Assembly: GCA_021292165.1 (NCBI GenBank)
Contig: CM037878.1
Coordinates: 190,215,118 to 190,279,117, forward strand
Source: Shinisaurus crocodilurus
Lineage: Eukaryota; Chordata; Lepidosauria; Squamata; Shinisauridae
Length of the DNA stretch: 64,000 nucleotides
Direction of reading: 5' to 3'
A model generated the notes under the pieces. That model made no database searches. It saw only the letters and a program-made list of their open reading frames with translations, and was not told where the DNA came from. Below are positions 33,117 to 44,979 of the stretch, piece after piece. The translations under genes were made by a program, and so were the position numbers. How positions within the stretch are numbered: position 1 is the stretch's first letter; each line of letters begins with the position of its first letter.

Positions 33117-34082
33117 ATCTATATCTCTCTATACAGAAACACACATACAAAAATAAACTGTTAGAAGGAATTTACAATAATTTAATGTAGAGAGAGACAA
33201 TCTGTTGAGGATGTACACTATATCCTCATTCTGTCAATCACTGTTATAGCTTGTGTTGATGTATTTATAGGCACTTCTGTGTAATAAGTGGTGAGTATTG
33301 ACCAAACAACCTCTGGGTAATTGCCTCCTACATGGCTCGATGTAATGTAAAAGCTCCCATGTTTGAGCTTCATTATGCTTCCTGTGGAAAGAGCCTGAAG
33401 ACTGGATGTGCAGTGACATTTCCCCCAAATGTATCACATCTGGGTGTTAACACAGTGACAGACCTCTGCAGAATGACACTAGCCAAATAATTCGACTCAC
33501 TGTGCTGCATTAGATTTTTGTGCATGTCAACAGTTTGCATTGTGATGAGCCAAAACACCAAGAGAAACATTGCTGCTCCAAAAATGACAACGTAAAACCA
33601 TTTTCATGTCAGAACGCCAATAAGCTTAAGGGTTGCCAGCTGCAAATCCAGTTGTCTCTATGATGCTGCTCTTTAAGTCAAAGTATTTGCAGCAAGTTTT
33701 AGGGGGGAAAAATTAATTGTAGAGTAAAGGGCTTAATGGCTTTAGGAAATGAGCAACACATGTCTAGCTCCAGCAAAGGGGATCCAGACATGCAATCATT
33801 TGCTGTTCAGGGTAAGAAACCCAACATCAAGCAACTAAGGTTGTGTGCAATAGGTACAATTCTACTGGGGCCAAGTAAAGGAAGCAGCGACATCCAAGCC
33901 TATCACTAAGAGGAAGAAAAATTGAGTAGGGTAATTGCCAAGAAATACAAAAACTAGAAGAGTGATGTCATAAAAGCATTAAATCCTGTCTATTCCATTT
34001 TCTCCATTACTTATGCTGCAGTCTCATACACATGCATTTGAGAATGAATCTCATACACATGTCTTGAGGACAAAGAAATTTT
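33117..34082. other. Unique non-coding stretch
   Basis: No gene or repeat recognised. Confidence 0.35.
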
Positions 34083-34285
34083 CTAGAGCTTAGTGCTTGA
34101 GCAGATGCTTTGCATGCGGTAGACCCCAGGTTCAATCTTTGGCATCTCCAGGTAAAGGTTTCAAGGAGCAGGACTAGGAAAGACTCCTGCCTGACTTCTT
34201 AGAGAGCTGCTGCCCATCAGAAAAGCCAGTGGTGGGCTAGTTAGACAAATAGTCCAACTCAGTATGGCAGCTTCTTATGTTTAAT
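34083..34285 (+). mobile_element. tRNA-Ala-headed SINE
   Basis: Anticodon-region TTTGCATGCGGTAGACC, B box GGTTCAATCTT, body AGAGAGCTGCTGCCCATCAG, 3' end AGTATGGCAGCTTCTTATGT. The A box is lost. Confidence 0.75.
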
Positions 34286-35324
34286 TTAGTTGGACATGCT
34301 TCTACATTAACATGAATATTAGTGTCTGTATGGAATGGGAGGAGGCCTGCGTGGTGAGTTTATCTCATTGTTTGCTTGGGGGCTGGAGCCTGGTGTACCA
34401 AATAATCATTGTGCTAGGCTCAAAGAAGAAGACAGAGTTTATCTAGTTTTGGAACAATCCAGCAGGAACATCTTCTGAACTAGATTCAATGCAGTTAACT
34501 GGGAAGAACTGCTATGTTCTTGCTCAGTTCCTGTTCTTTCTGGTAGAACTAGTAGAAGCTCCTAGTGGACTGTGGCTTTCATGTCTCTGAATTTTCGTTC
34601 ACTAGTGCATTGGCCTCTGCATTTTAAACTTGACTTTGGTCCAGCTCATATTATGGGTTTATAGTTATAGAATAGAGGTGTATAGTTTGAATTTAAGTTG
34701 TATCAATATCCTAATTATTTCAATGACTGTGACTGTCTTGGGACATCAGAGATGCATATGAATAGAAGGAGGACATAGAGTCCAACTCCTGCTACGAGGC
34801 AGGAGAACCCTTGGCCACCTCACAGATCAACTCACACCACAAAATACCACATGCTAAAAAAAAAAAGAAAAAAAGAAAAGCAGTCACATCGGTATAGCAT
34901 AGTTATAGAGCAAATAACTCCAGATGATTTGACTCAAGTTTCTTCAGTCAGAAAAAGGCAGAACTCCCCATAGGCTCACTAGCCAATCTGATCTTGGGGA
35001 AATATTTATTTCCAACATCAAATATGGTCAAGCCCTCAGAATAAGCAAAATAATTCTTCCCCCAGAAAATTTTATTAGGGTACAAGTTCACTCTACTCAA
35101 TGTCCTCTCTTTGGACACGGTGATCTATGGTACTCCAAAGAAGGGAAAAGAAAAACAACATATCCAAATAGATCACAGCTGAGGCACCAAAATAAATATC
35201 TTAAGATACCTGTTATAAAGGTTTCAAACAGCAAAAGGTTTTGGACGCTATGTAACATGTTTGTTGGATATGGAGAGAGGATGAATGAGTAGGATTATCA
35301 AAAAAATTTCTGGCATGGTTCCTG
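34286..35324. other. Unique non-coding stretch
   Basis: No gene recognised; an A-rich stretch at 34855-34880. Confidence 0.35.
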
Positions 35325-35455
35325 GGGAAGGGCTGTAGTGCATTCAGAAGGTCCCAGATTCGGTCCCTGGTATATCCAGGTAGAGCTGGGAAAGACCCTA
35401 GTTTGAAACCCTGGAGAGCCACTTCCAGTTAGTAGATAATACTGAGGTATGTGAG
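35325..35455 (+). mobile_element. tRNA-Ala-headed SINE, truncated
   Basis: Has AGAAGGTCCCAGATTCGGTC, then CCAGGTAGAGCTGGGAAAGA and CTGGAGAGCCACTTCCAGTT. Confidence 0.7.
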
Positions 35456-35743
35456 GTGATACATTTATCGAATGTTATCCTATCTCAGGGTGCTTCCAGA
35501 CAAGGCTTTTATTCTGCAGTCACCCTACCTCAATCACAGGGGGTCTGGACAAGGCCTTCAGTTTGTAATCCTCCCATGTTTTTCTTTTGTTTCCTCCATC
35601 TTTTTTCTTACAAAAAAAAAAATCCATTGAGGAAAAGCCAGAATAGCTGCATGATACTTTTTGATTGGTAGCGCTACGAGCCTTCCATCTAGAAGTACCT
35701 TCAGTCACTTCCATTAAGCTGGCCATGCTTTTTAAATTTCTGT

Positions 35744-35745
35744 AG

Positions 35746-35781
<36 letters not shown>

Positions 35782-35799
35782 GTGTGTGCGCGTGTGTGC
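35744..35799. repeat. (TG)n microsatellite with TA and CG variants
   Basis: Long TG array with TATG and GCGCG interruptions. Confidence 0.95.
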
Positions 35800-36819
35800 A
35801 GATTCTTCTTTTGTGCAATAATTTTAGTAGCTCTTCTTTGCCCTTGGGTTTGTTTGTTTTTTAATTTTCCAGTTTCACCTTTCCACCATGTGAAGTGGTT
35901 ATAAAACTGATGTACATAACCTGGGACACTAATACTGTGAAAATGCCTGGAGTAAATAACTGGTGTGTAAATCCCCTATGCGAGTAAGCACTTTGCAGTT
36001 CACTGAAATGTAAAATTTGTATTTCAGCTACAGGGAAGGCAATTACATGTAAACAGAGTGTAGGAAAAAGCATCCTACCTACAGAAGTAGAGATATACGG
36101 AAAGGATAACATATGCAGCTGATGCATAAAGTAAAGCTCTGAATCGCCAAAGGAATTGTCTTTCATTTGGCCCTCATTCGTTATATTAAAACAACTCAAT
36201 TTGGCTTCAAAGATCTGATACACCACATACCTCTCCCTATGCAGATGAATGCCCCAGTTATAAAAATGTATGGATATTTAGATTATGAACTTCTGTTCAC
36301 CAAGGTGATAATAAACATACATTCTGCCTTCCTGCCTCTATAGAGCTGGAGGCAGGTATTCACCTTGTCCTAGTTAGAAGTCATTGAAACAATGTACCAG
36401 CAGTTATATTATCAAAAGTTGCTGCATGTTTTTCTCTTAACCTCTTTTGTAAAATATAGCTTAAGTAGCTCAAACATCCTACAACAATGAAAGGGGGTTC
36501 TGAATGTGTCCAATTATACTCACGTGTATCAGTCTGCTATTTCAGACTTATGACAATCTAATGAGAGGGGTGAATTAGCTGACTTTTAGCATGTTAAGGT
36601 TACCACCACCCCGACAGAGGCTCTCTGTGCATTTAATAGCTGCTTGGCAGGCAGAAATTCAAAAGGAACAATTTCCTACAGCATTGCATCTCCATGTTGG
36701 CAAAACACATCTCTAGTTCAATTTGTCACACAACAGAGAAAGGCACATGGAGTCTCTATCAGTGAAGAAGGTGGCAACGCTTTGGGCAACCCTATTTACA
36801 GTAGATTGGTTGTTCTGGC
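35800..36819. other. Unique non-coding stretch
   Basis: No gene or repeat family recognised. Confidence 0.35.
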
Positions 36820-36824
36820 AGAGG

Positions 36825-37305
36825 CCGCATTCGCACATCACGCTAAGCCACCCTGCAAATAAGCTATGCAGTATAGGTTGTTCGTGGAACGACCCACAGT
36901 GCACCCAACAGACAATCGGGCTCACTGTGGCTTGTTCTCTCCTTCCTCCTTCCCCCTTGGTCCTCCAGCTGGTATCCCATGGCAGAACCCATCTTGCCTC
37001 CCCCTGTCCACTCCAATTGCTACCCCTTTTCATTCACTGGGGGGGGGGTTGGAGCCTCAAAAAAAATGCACAACTGGGGTCATATATTTTTTTCTTGGCT
37101 CCAAAAAATAGTGCAAACGTGTTCGCTACTCCAGAAAGGGGAGAAATTAGCTTTCCCGCTTTTCGTGGCTCTTTTTGGGAGTACTTACCGCTGCGGTTAC
37201 TGCAATTCCCTGACAGATCTAAAAACAAAGCAAATGTTGTGTCGGATGACACAACAACCCATTGTAGCTAGTTATCCATGATGGGTTGTCATGTTGTGCA
37301 AACCC
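36825..37305. mobile_element. Probable non-autonomous DNA element
   Basis: The right end carries ATGGGTTGTCATGTTGTGCA, an end similar to the palindromic MITE at 5949; the left end near 36830 (CGCATTCGCACATCACGCT) matches only weakly. The 182-codon frame at 36723-37271 runs through it and has no domain. Confidence 0.4.
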
Positions 37306-37353
37306 ACTCAGAGGCTTTCTAGGACATTCTTACTTTTATATTATATACATCCT

Positions 37354-37733
37354 AGGGCTTCTCTACACAAGGCATTTATTGTGCTCTCGTGATTTCTCAC
37401 CCACAGTCATTTGTGAGTGCTTTATAGGATGTCATCCTCCAGGGCCTCTCCCGTGCTTTCCAAGCATTTCTGCGGCTTTTTTTTAGAATGAGGAAAATGA
37501 GCTATTAAAGGGCTCTCATGCTATAAAACGCTACAAAATGGTTGTTTATTTTCACAGTTCCGCTATACCTTGTGGTTGTGTAATGGAACATATAGAAAGG
37601 CAGAGAAAGAAAGCCCCGGGGGTGGGGTGGGAACACCCCATGTGTATAGGAGCCGATTTTAATCCCACAAAGAATCTGGAAGCAGAAGCCTCGGTAAAGT
37701 GATGGGTTAAAAGCCTCATGTAGAGAAGCCCCG
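37354..37733. mobile_element. DNA transposon copy B, TIR GGGCTTCTCTACATGAGGC
   Basis: Left GGGCTTCTCTACACAAGGCA and right GCCTCATGTAGAGAAGCCCC are inverted with two mismatches. Shares TTTATTGTGC just inside the left end with copy A at 17116. About 380 bp, no coding capacity. Confidence 0.75.
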
Positions 37734-38812
37734 ACTGAACCGAGATTTCTGAACAGGCATTCCAATGGAATGTGACAAGAAGTGGAAACAAAACAATGCT
37801 TCGTTGTTTTCCCATAAGACTAATTTGAAAAATATATATCTAATTTCTTAGTATGCTGTTTCTTACATGGCAATTTAAACAATTGAATTTCATACAATTC
37901 AAATGTATGAAATACATACATTTCAAATGGGGTTCCTAGTGGTCTCTGATCAGGCCCATATACCTGCCTAGCTTCAGATGCTCTGCAGAGCATACCCTGG
38001 GGCAATTTCTTTTAAGACCTTTGTTTATTTCTCTCCCCAACCTAACTCCTGTGATCCAGGGCTGGTTGGAGAATGAGACAAAAGGAAAATTCGGATGGCA
38101 CACAAATATCTCCATGGTGTGCTTCTGGTCCTTCCCAAACCTGATGAAGACAAATGTTCATGACAAGCACACTGTTAAAGTCATTTGTTGCTCTGTCTCT
38201 CCATCATATTAACACACACAAAAATTAGTTTTATATAACCCCATATCTGCTACCTGAGGCAGCTTCCTCATTCTACCACACAGTACAGCCAGTCCTGTTG
38301 TGATGCATGAAGAGAAAAGCTATGCAAAAAACGTCATTTTATTTCCTTGACTACTGAGCACCCCATCATAATAGGAATCAGTGCTGCTCTTTCGGTCCAT
38401 ATGCTTATTATTAAGCATGTTTATTGTCCCAATCAGACTTGCTTGTACGGTCATGATTTTGAACAGGCCTAATTGTGCAAGTCAAGTGCTACTCAGAATG
38501 AGTAACAAGCGGGTTCTAATTAATGGCTGAGGTCTTAATTGTACTTGGGGGCTGTCATTTGTACATTTCCTCTGCCAAGAAAACAAAATGCACAGAAACT
38601 GAATAGATCAGGGTGGTTATAGCTGAGTTGATCACAAAGACATGGAACAAGGCAAATTATATTGTTTTATTAGATGTACTAGTTACTCAGAACTGTTGTG
38701 TATTTTCAAGTTCTCATAACAGGGGCAGTCAGCGGAAAGATAAATAATGATGTCTTGATTTATTTATAAAATTTCTGTGCCACCCTTCAGTGGAACTCTC
38801 AAAACGGAGTAG
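37734..38812. other. Unique stretch, possible conserved non-coding DNA
   Basis: No gene recognised. 38480-38620 has homeodomain-like TAATTAATGG and GTCTTAATTG sites and no repeat signature; a candidate for alignment only. Confidence 0.3.
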
Positions 38813-38955
38813 GATCATAGAGTTGGAAGGGGCCTACAAGGCTATTGAGTCCAACCCCCTGCTCAATGCATGAAACTAGAGGAGGGGTCTCCCATCCAAG
38901 TAATAACCAGGCCTGACCCTGTTTAGCTTTCCACACGCAGACAAGCTGAGCCAGC
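38813..38955 (-). mobile_element. 5S rRNA-headed SINE with CR1-like tail, copy 2
   Basis: Minus strand: AAGCTAAACAGGGTCAGGCC, GGTTATTACTTGGATGGG and AGACCCC (5S internal promoter region), linker CTCTAGTTTCATGC, then ATTGAGCAGGGGGTTGGACT and AACTCTATGATC (CR1 tail). Very similar to copy 1, including the linker. Confidence 0.8.
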
Positions 38956-38958
38956 ATG

Positions 38959-39880
38959 CAGGGCCGGATTAAGATAGGGGCTATTGGAGCTGCAGCTCCA
39001 GGCCCCTACCACAAAATAGGCCCACAGGCCCGGCAGCGCCCACTCGCCCGAGCCGCGCCGCCGCCTGCTGCTGCTGCCGCTGCCGCACTTGCCCTTGCGT
39101 CGAGACGCCAGGCAGCGGTTCCCTCGCGGCGGCGGCTGCAGCGGTGGCGGCGGCTCTTCCCGCCGGGGCCGGGCCGGGCGGGGGCTGCATTTCCCGGCGA
39201 AGGAAGCCCGGAACTACGAGTCCCATCATGCACCAGGCTGAAGGCTCCGCCGTGTGGCTCCCCAGCCATCCTTGCGCCAGCTGACAGATCCCTCCTGCGG
39301 CTGCCAGGCGAGGGCTGAACAGGCACGGCACCCCCCTTCGCATGAGCCAGATTGCCCCGGGGATGGGAAGATGCGCTGACGGGCGGAGCGGGCCGGGGCG
39401 CGCGAGCTGCAGCCAGGAGGCGGGGATCCGGCGCCCCCCCCCGCGCAGGATGCATCTGCAGGGCGGCGAGGAGGCGCGGTGATCGCAAGGCTGTGCCGGG
39501 GGGGAAGCCGGGCTGAGGAGCCCCCGCCTCCTGGGCACAGCGGAGCAGGGGAGGGGGCGGGACCAGGGCATCTGCGGGGCGCCTCGCGGGCGGTGCTCGC
39601 GGGTGGGCGGGCAGGTGCACAAGGAGGGCGGGCTGGACGGACGGACGCGGCGCCGCAGCTGGCGCCAGATGAATGGGCGAGGGCAGGAGCCTGAGCCCGG
39701 CAGTGCAGGCAGGTGGCGGGCGGGCGGGCGGGCAGGTGAGCCGGCGCAGGCCCGATCCTGGCCCGTGTGGCGGCGGCGGCAGGTAGGAGGCGGCAGCGGC
39801 AACCTCGCGACGATGCCCGCAGGAGCCCTGGGCAGGGGGCTGGAACAAGGCAGGCAACCCACCCACCCCCAACCCGTAGG
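38959..39880. promoter_or_regulatory. CpG-island-like block beginning at a hAT-like terminus
   Basis: The first 20 bases, CAGGGCCGGATTAAGATAGG, look like a hAT end, but no matching right end was found. From about 39000 the sequence becomes strongly GC-rich with dense CpG (runs such as GCGCCGCCGCC and GGCGGGCGGGCGGG). Splice-donor-like CAGGTGAGC occurs at about 39733 and CAGGTAGGA at about 39779, both on the plus strand, so a non-coding first exon is possible. Long open frames here (up to 345 codons on the minus strand) are explained by the lack of AT-rich stop codons. A promoter is plausible but unproven; it could also be transposon sequence. Confidence 0.4.
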
Positions 39881-41160
39881 CAGCTTACATAAGGTTTTGC
39901 AAAGCTCATGCTGATGCCGGCTGGTTGCCCCCACCCCCGCTTTTGGAGAGGGGTGGGTAGGTGGGCACCCAGGGAACAGGTGGGCTTCAGTGCCTATCCT
40001 AGGTGCTGGACCTGCCAAGATAGACTACTACAGCTATCCCTCCCACATTCTTGGAACGGAATAAATGAATTTCAGTTGTTCAGTTCCATTACTTTTCTTT
40101 TAGTTCAATTAGGCTCCTCCTCCTTGTGGCTGTTATGTGGTTCTGCATTCAGTGACAGTTTGGATTGCCAATTTTTTTTTTTTTTTTTTTTAACCAATCC
40201 ATGCTTCTGGGTCTTTAACAGCAGCTCAGTCTGTAGACATTACCAGGTGATGATGCTTTCCCCCCCATTATGTGCAAAGCTTCACCTGTTTATTTCTGTA
40301 GACCAAGTTGCTGCTCAAAGCACATGAGCAAGCTAGTCCATTTTTGTCAGCTGGTACGGTAATCCTAGTGATACCTTGTGGTTGCTCAACAATGAGAGAT
40401 GGACTGTGACATTTTGGCACCTGAGGCAAGAAAGAAAGAAAGAAAGAAAGAAAGAAAAGCCAAGGCCAAATGGTGACTCCCCCATGAAGATGCTAAAAAT
40501 ATAATAACAAACTAAATAATTGACAATTTGCTGTCCTGTAATAGAGCCCCTCCACCCCACCCAAATCTGAAGCATGAGGCTGCCTGCCTCACGATGTTAC
40601 TGGTGGTAGGGCTGCTCTGTCAGCCCTCTGAAAACCAGAGTTTTGGGGCATAATAATACAATGATTTAACTAAAAACCTGAAACATTATTGGTTACAGAA
40701 ACTTTGGGGGGAAGGTTTTTGTAGGAATGGTTGTAAAATTGTTTCAGACATTATTTGACTTTATGACCTACGTAGTCTAATAAATAGCTTTAGTACCCCT
40801 GTTACTGACTTGAGCAGCATTTCATGCCTTTGTTGAATGAAAGTATGGACAGTACATGGATTGACTTTGGCATCACAGGCAGCCAGCTGACACAGAAAGT
40901 GTTCCAGCTAATTTCTTTTCCCTTCTGTCAAAAGGCTAATCAAACACTTTAGGGAGATATTCAGCATGAAGCCTCTGATATGCTGGCAGGATTTCAGGAG
41001 AATTTTAGGCTTGTTTAAAGCGATGAATTCAGGGCTGGTTTATTCAGGTTGCGGAGTGCCACAGTAACTCATGGAAATTATGTGACCAATTTTTTTTAAT
41101 TTTTTTTTAAAAGACCTATTGATGTCTTTTTAGCAGATAAGGTGGTATATAAATATTAAT
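39881..41160. other. Unique stretch with simple repeats
   Basis: No gene recognised. Poly-T at 40171-40192. 40790-41040 is non-repetitive and could be conserved non-coding DNA. Confidence 0.35.
40429..40457. repeat. (AAAG)n microsatellite
   Basis: About seven units. Confidence 0.95.
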
Positions 41161-41283
41161 AAAATAAATAAATAAATAAATAAATAAAATTATGGGTTCA
41201 TTTACTCTCAGACTTCTGATATTCCTTAGTGTGTGTGTGTGTGTGTGTGTCTATGTGTTTGTCGTGTCTCTCTCTCTCTCTCC
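41161..41283. repeat. (AAAT)n, (TG)n and (TC)n arrays
   Basis: AAAT units at 41161-41190, TG run at 41230-41250, TC run at 41267-41282. Confidence 0.9.
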
Positions 41284-41306
41284 TACTCCCCCCTCTCCAG
41301 CCAGAA

Positions 41307-41847
41307 TGTCAAGCACAGCTCACGGGTTTCATTGTAAAGCTTTATTAAGCAAAAGCAGGGCAACTCAGGTGGTTGCAGAAAAGTGTTACACAAAAGTAAA
41401 TAAAGTAATTCAAGACCCTTTATCCTGTCAATGGGAGGTCAGGAATGTTAAACAGTTGATTCTGCACTGAGGTGTTTCCTGCGTTCTCACCCTCAAACTA
41501 GAGAACGCACTCCACCCCTAAGGCGGGTCAAGTGATGTCAGCTGTTCTTGCCTACATAATCTATGCTGCTCTTGAGGATCTGTTACAGAGGCTGGCTTCT
41601 CACCCCCTTCCCTCAGGAGCTCTTCCACCCCTCCCCTCCCTGGCTCTGCCTCCCCTGTTCCCAGAAATTCTTCTTCCCCGCCTCTGGCTGCAACCTTGAC
41701 AGAGCAGCTGGATCCTGGTTATCTTCCAAGAGAGGCACCACCGCTGCTGCCTCCTCTTCCCCCTCCCCTCCCGTTTCAGAGTCCATTCCCAGTACTGTTT
41801 TGGATTTAGGGAATCAGAACTGGAGGGGCTAGGAGAGCTAGCCCCGA
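41307..41847 (-). mobile_element. Probable solo LTR
   Basis: Minus strand: a unique U3-like part of about 400 bp, a TATA-like GGATAAAGGG, then a poly(A) signal AATAAAGC (41341-41346 on plus) and a short end closing in GCTTGACA. The opposite end reads CGTCGGGGC, where a CG could be a changed TG. No target duplication was resolved. No internal coding region nearby. Confidence 0.5.
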
Positions 41848-43744
41848 CGTGTTCAAGGTATGGCCCTTCAGTCGGTTTGCCAACTTTTAAATTGTCTGTC
41901 TGTGACTGTCCCCTTTAGCAGCAGGCAATGATGTTTAGCTTCACGCCACAAAAAGCTTCACCTGATGAATTCTGCATATTGAACCTCTGGTAAAGGCAAG
42001 GCACAGGCTCCTGAGTGCCTGCCAGCCGGTGATCATCCCTTTCCTTCCCCGCTTCTCAGAAACAGTGGGGATGGGATGGAGGAAGGGATAGGAAGAAAGA
42101 AGATGAGTGCATAATAAGGAAGAAGGCAGGCAAGGAAGAGGAGGCCTTCTTTCACACACAGGTTTGCCCATCCTTCACTTGGAAATGGTGCTCTCTCCCT
42201 TTCAAAGCTCTGGGCGCTGAACACTGGGCGCTGTGTCCCCAGTCTTGCTTATTTCCTTCACCCATCAACCTTCCTTGCCTGAAATGCCTCCATGGCGTTA
42301 TCATGGAGCCGCAGAACAGACACAGCCCTGATTGGGTTCTCCAGGAATTGTAGAAGCACTGGGTTTTGAAGAGGGGATAAAGAAGAGTAAGTTCCTCTGG
42401 GCATAGGATGAAGTAGTATGCGCTAGGATGTAAACGTCCACGTGCCACTGGCATCTAAAAAATGAGCCTGGTGCCTGGGTTGTTGAAGTGGGCCGGAAGG
42501 TCTTCTCTTCTCTGCTTTTCTGAGGTACTGCTGAGGGACCTGCCACCTCTCTCTCATCCTTCCTTACAATGCAACCCTATGTCTGCTTGCCCCCTAGTAA
42601 GTGTGCTTGGGATTGAGCCTTAGTTCCTAACCACCTCTTCTTCCTTTAGATCAGCCTTCCCCAACCTGGTGACCTTCAGAAGTGTTGGTATACAACTCCC
42701 AGCATCCCTCAGTCAGCCATGCCGTAAATTTCCCAGAATGCAATGCCACAACCAGTGGGAGCAGAGCAGCTGCTAGCCAGAGGTGGGGACACAGACAGCA
42801 GCACCAGGCCCAATCACTGGAAGGTGCGGCAGGCAGGGCAAACTTCAGCCCAGTTGGGACATTTCTGGGTGCAAGAGAATTGGGTGCCATAACTGAGACT
42901 AGAAAAGAGCAGGGCTTTCCCCCTCATAGGCTCATTTAAGTGTCCACCTCTACCATCTTCCAAGCTGACCCCTAGAAAATGTTTGTGGCTACTAAGTTTG
43001 CAAAAAGGTTTGCACTCTTGAGTAATACAGTGTTAGTCAGAGAATGAAGAAAAGAGATGGGAAAGTGGATGGACTTTTAGGTGAGAAAAATATTTTATTT
43101 TAGTGTAGCAGCATCAAATGGGATAGGTCCCTACCCAACCCCAAGGTGCATATAATATGTGTATGTATGACCATGTTAATAACAGGGTACTCTAGTCTCT
43201 AGCCACTGGCTCCAACTCATTTGGCGAAGTGACCCTACTGGGCACATAGCTGTAGTGGGGCCTGTTAAACCTCAGAGAACAAAATCCTATGGTCCTGGGA
43301 TAGCATCCCATAGGATTCTTCAGAGTCCCGCCACCAAGGCTGTAGACACTTCTACGATTTTGGAAGTGGGACTCCAAACTCCGATCCCTCCTCCTGCCCC
43401 CTTGCAGAAAAAAAACTGCACTGGCTACTTTCTGATGTCACAAAAATAGCTTTGGAGGACCTTGGAGAGATCTGAAAGGGGCATTCTGGTGGGTGGGCAG
43501 GGGAGAGGCCAGGATATGAGAAATCCTATGGTCTCTCCAGCGACAGTCCTGCCCCCAGCAGCACAACTACTCTAGATGGGCTCAGAGGCCTGTCTTGTGG
43601 AGAAAAGAAAGAGGACGGAAAGGCAAAAAGTTGCCTCCATTGCTCTTCCCACCCTGCCAGCAGCAGTCTGGCAGGGCACTGGATACTCGGAAGCCTCCAA
43701 TCTTACTTCTCCCTTAATAAAAATGCAGGGTGGTGGTCATTGGA
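41848..43744. other. Mostly unique stretch
   Basis: No gene recognised. Holds half of a hAT-like MITE at 42650-42722 (TCCCCAACCTGGTGACCTTC, ACAACTCCCAGCATCCC). Confidence 0.35.
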
Positions 43745-44600
43745 GCATAATGTTCATGGTTTTCAATATCTTTATACGAATGCTCTGAGTAATGGGAAAT
43801 AAACAGGATGAGCTTGAATTCTTGACTGAAGAAGGTAAATATGACTTAATAAGTATAACTGAGATAATTCCCATGAGTGGAATATAGCAATTGAAGGATA
43901 AAATTTGTTCAAAATGAACAGAAGCCATAGAAAGGGGGAGGAGTTGCACTACATGTTAGAAATGTACACACCTGCACAGAAACTTAAGAGAATGAACATG
44001 GTGGCCCTGTTGAAAGCATCTGTGTTAAAATAAATGGAAAAAGGAATAAAAACAATACTGTGGTTGGAGTCTACTAACAACCACCCAACCAAGGAGAAGA
44101 TGCGGATGATGCTTTCCAAAAGTATTTCAAAGAAATGTGAAGTAGTAATAATGGGGGTGTGGGTGTGTGTAATTATTCTGATATCTGTTGGGAAACAAAC
44201 TCTGCCAAGCATGGTTTCTCCAGGAATTTCCTGACTTGTCTTGCTGACAACTTTCTCCTTCAAAGGGTGGAGGAAGGAACAAGGAGATCGGCCACCCTTG
44301 ACATGATTCTGACCAATAGGGAAGTATTAGTTTATGTGATGAAAGTAGTAGGAACTTTGGGAGAAAGTGACCATGTAAAATCAAGTTCTTGATTTTAAGG
44401 AAAACTAATGCTGACTATAGTCAAATGTGTCCCTTGAACTTCAAGAAAGCTGATTCTAATAAACTCAGAGCAATGATAAGTAGCATTCCATGGCAGGAAA
44501 ACCTAACAGGTAGAAAAGTTCAAGAGGGATGGGAGTTCCTAAAAAAGGAAATACTAAAGGTGCAGTCAGAAACAATTCCAATGAGGGGGGAAAAATGAAA
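43745..44600 (+). pseudogene. CR1 endonuclease remnant
   Basis: Across frames the segment reads YTNALS-like, RSHRKGGGV, then at about 44160-44390 [26 protein letters not shown] and GTLGESDHV, the classical C-terminal half of an APE-type endonuclease (cuts target DNA to prime reverse transcription). Frameshifts break it near 43830, 44160 and elsewhere. The catalytic region at the N terminus is degraded. Confidence 0.75.
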
Positions 44601-44979
44601 GACTAGAGAAGAAGCCAATGTGGCTACACAAAAAAGCTTACCAATGATCTAAAAATAAAAAGGGACACACATAGAAGGTGGAAGGAGGGACAGGTCACTA
44701 CAGAAGTATACAAGCAGAAAACCTGGAATTGCAGAGATGATGTCAGGAAGGCTAAAGCCCAGAATGAGCGGAGGTTGGTGAGGGATGCTAAGAGTAACAA
44801 AAAGGGCTTCTTCGGATATGTTTAAAGTAAAAGGAGGAATAATGGTAGAGCACCTGCTCAGTGAAGATGGCAAAATGCTGACAGTTGACAAAGAAAAGGT
44901 GGAACTGCTCAACCCCTGTTTTGGCTCAGTCTTCTTCCGAACAAGGATCTGTGTCCCATCTAGCATATGTGACAAACAG

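Noticed and set aside
36723..37271. 182-codon plus-strand frame
   Set aside because: No domain; it crosses a probable non-autonomous DNA element, and neighbouring frames are equally open.
38981..40018. A 345-codon open frame (and overlapping frames of 288 and 227 codons) on the minus strand
   Set aside because: They lie in CpG-rich DNA where stops are rare, are low-complexity (Pro/Ala/Arg), overlap in several frames and show no domain.
40171..40192. Poly-T run as a pol III terminator or retrocopy tail
   Set aside because: No SINE or processed sequence adjoins it on either strand.
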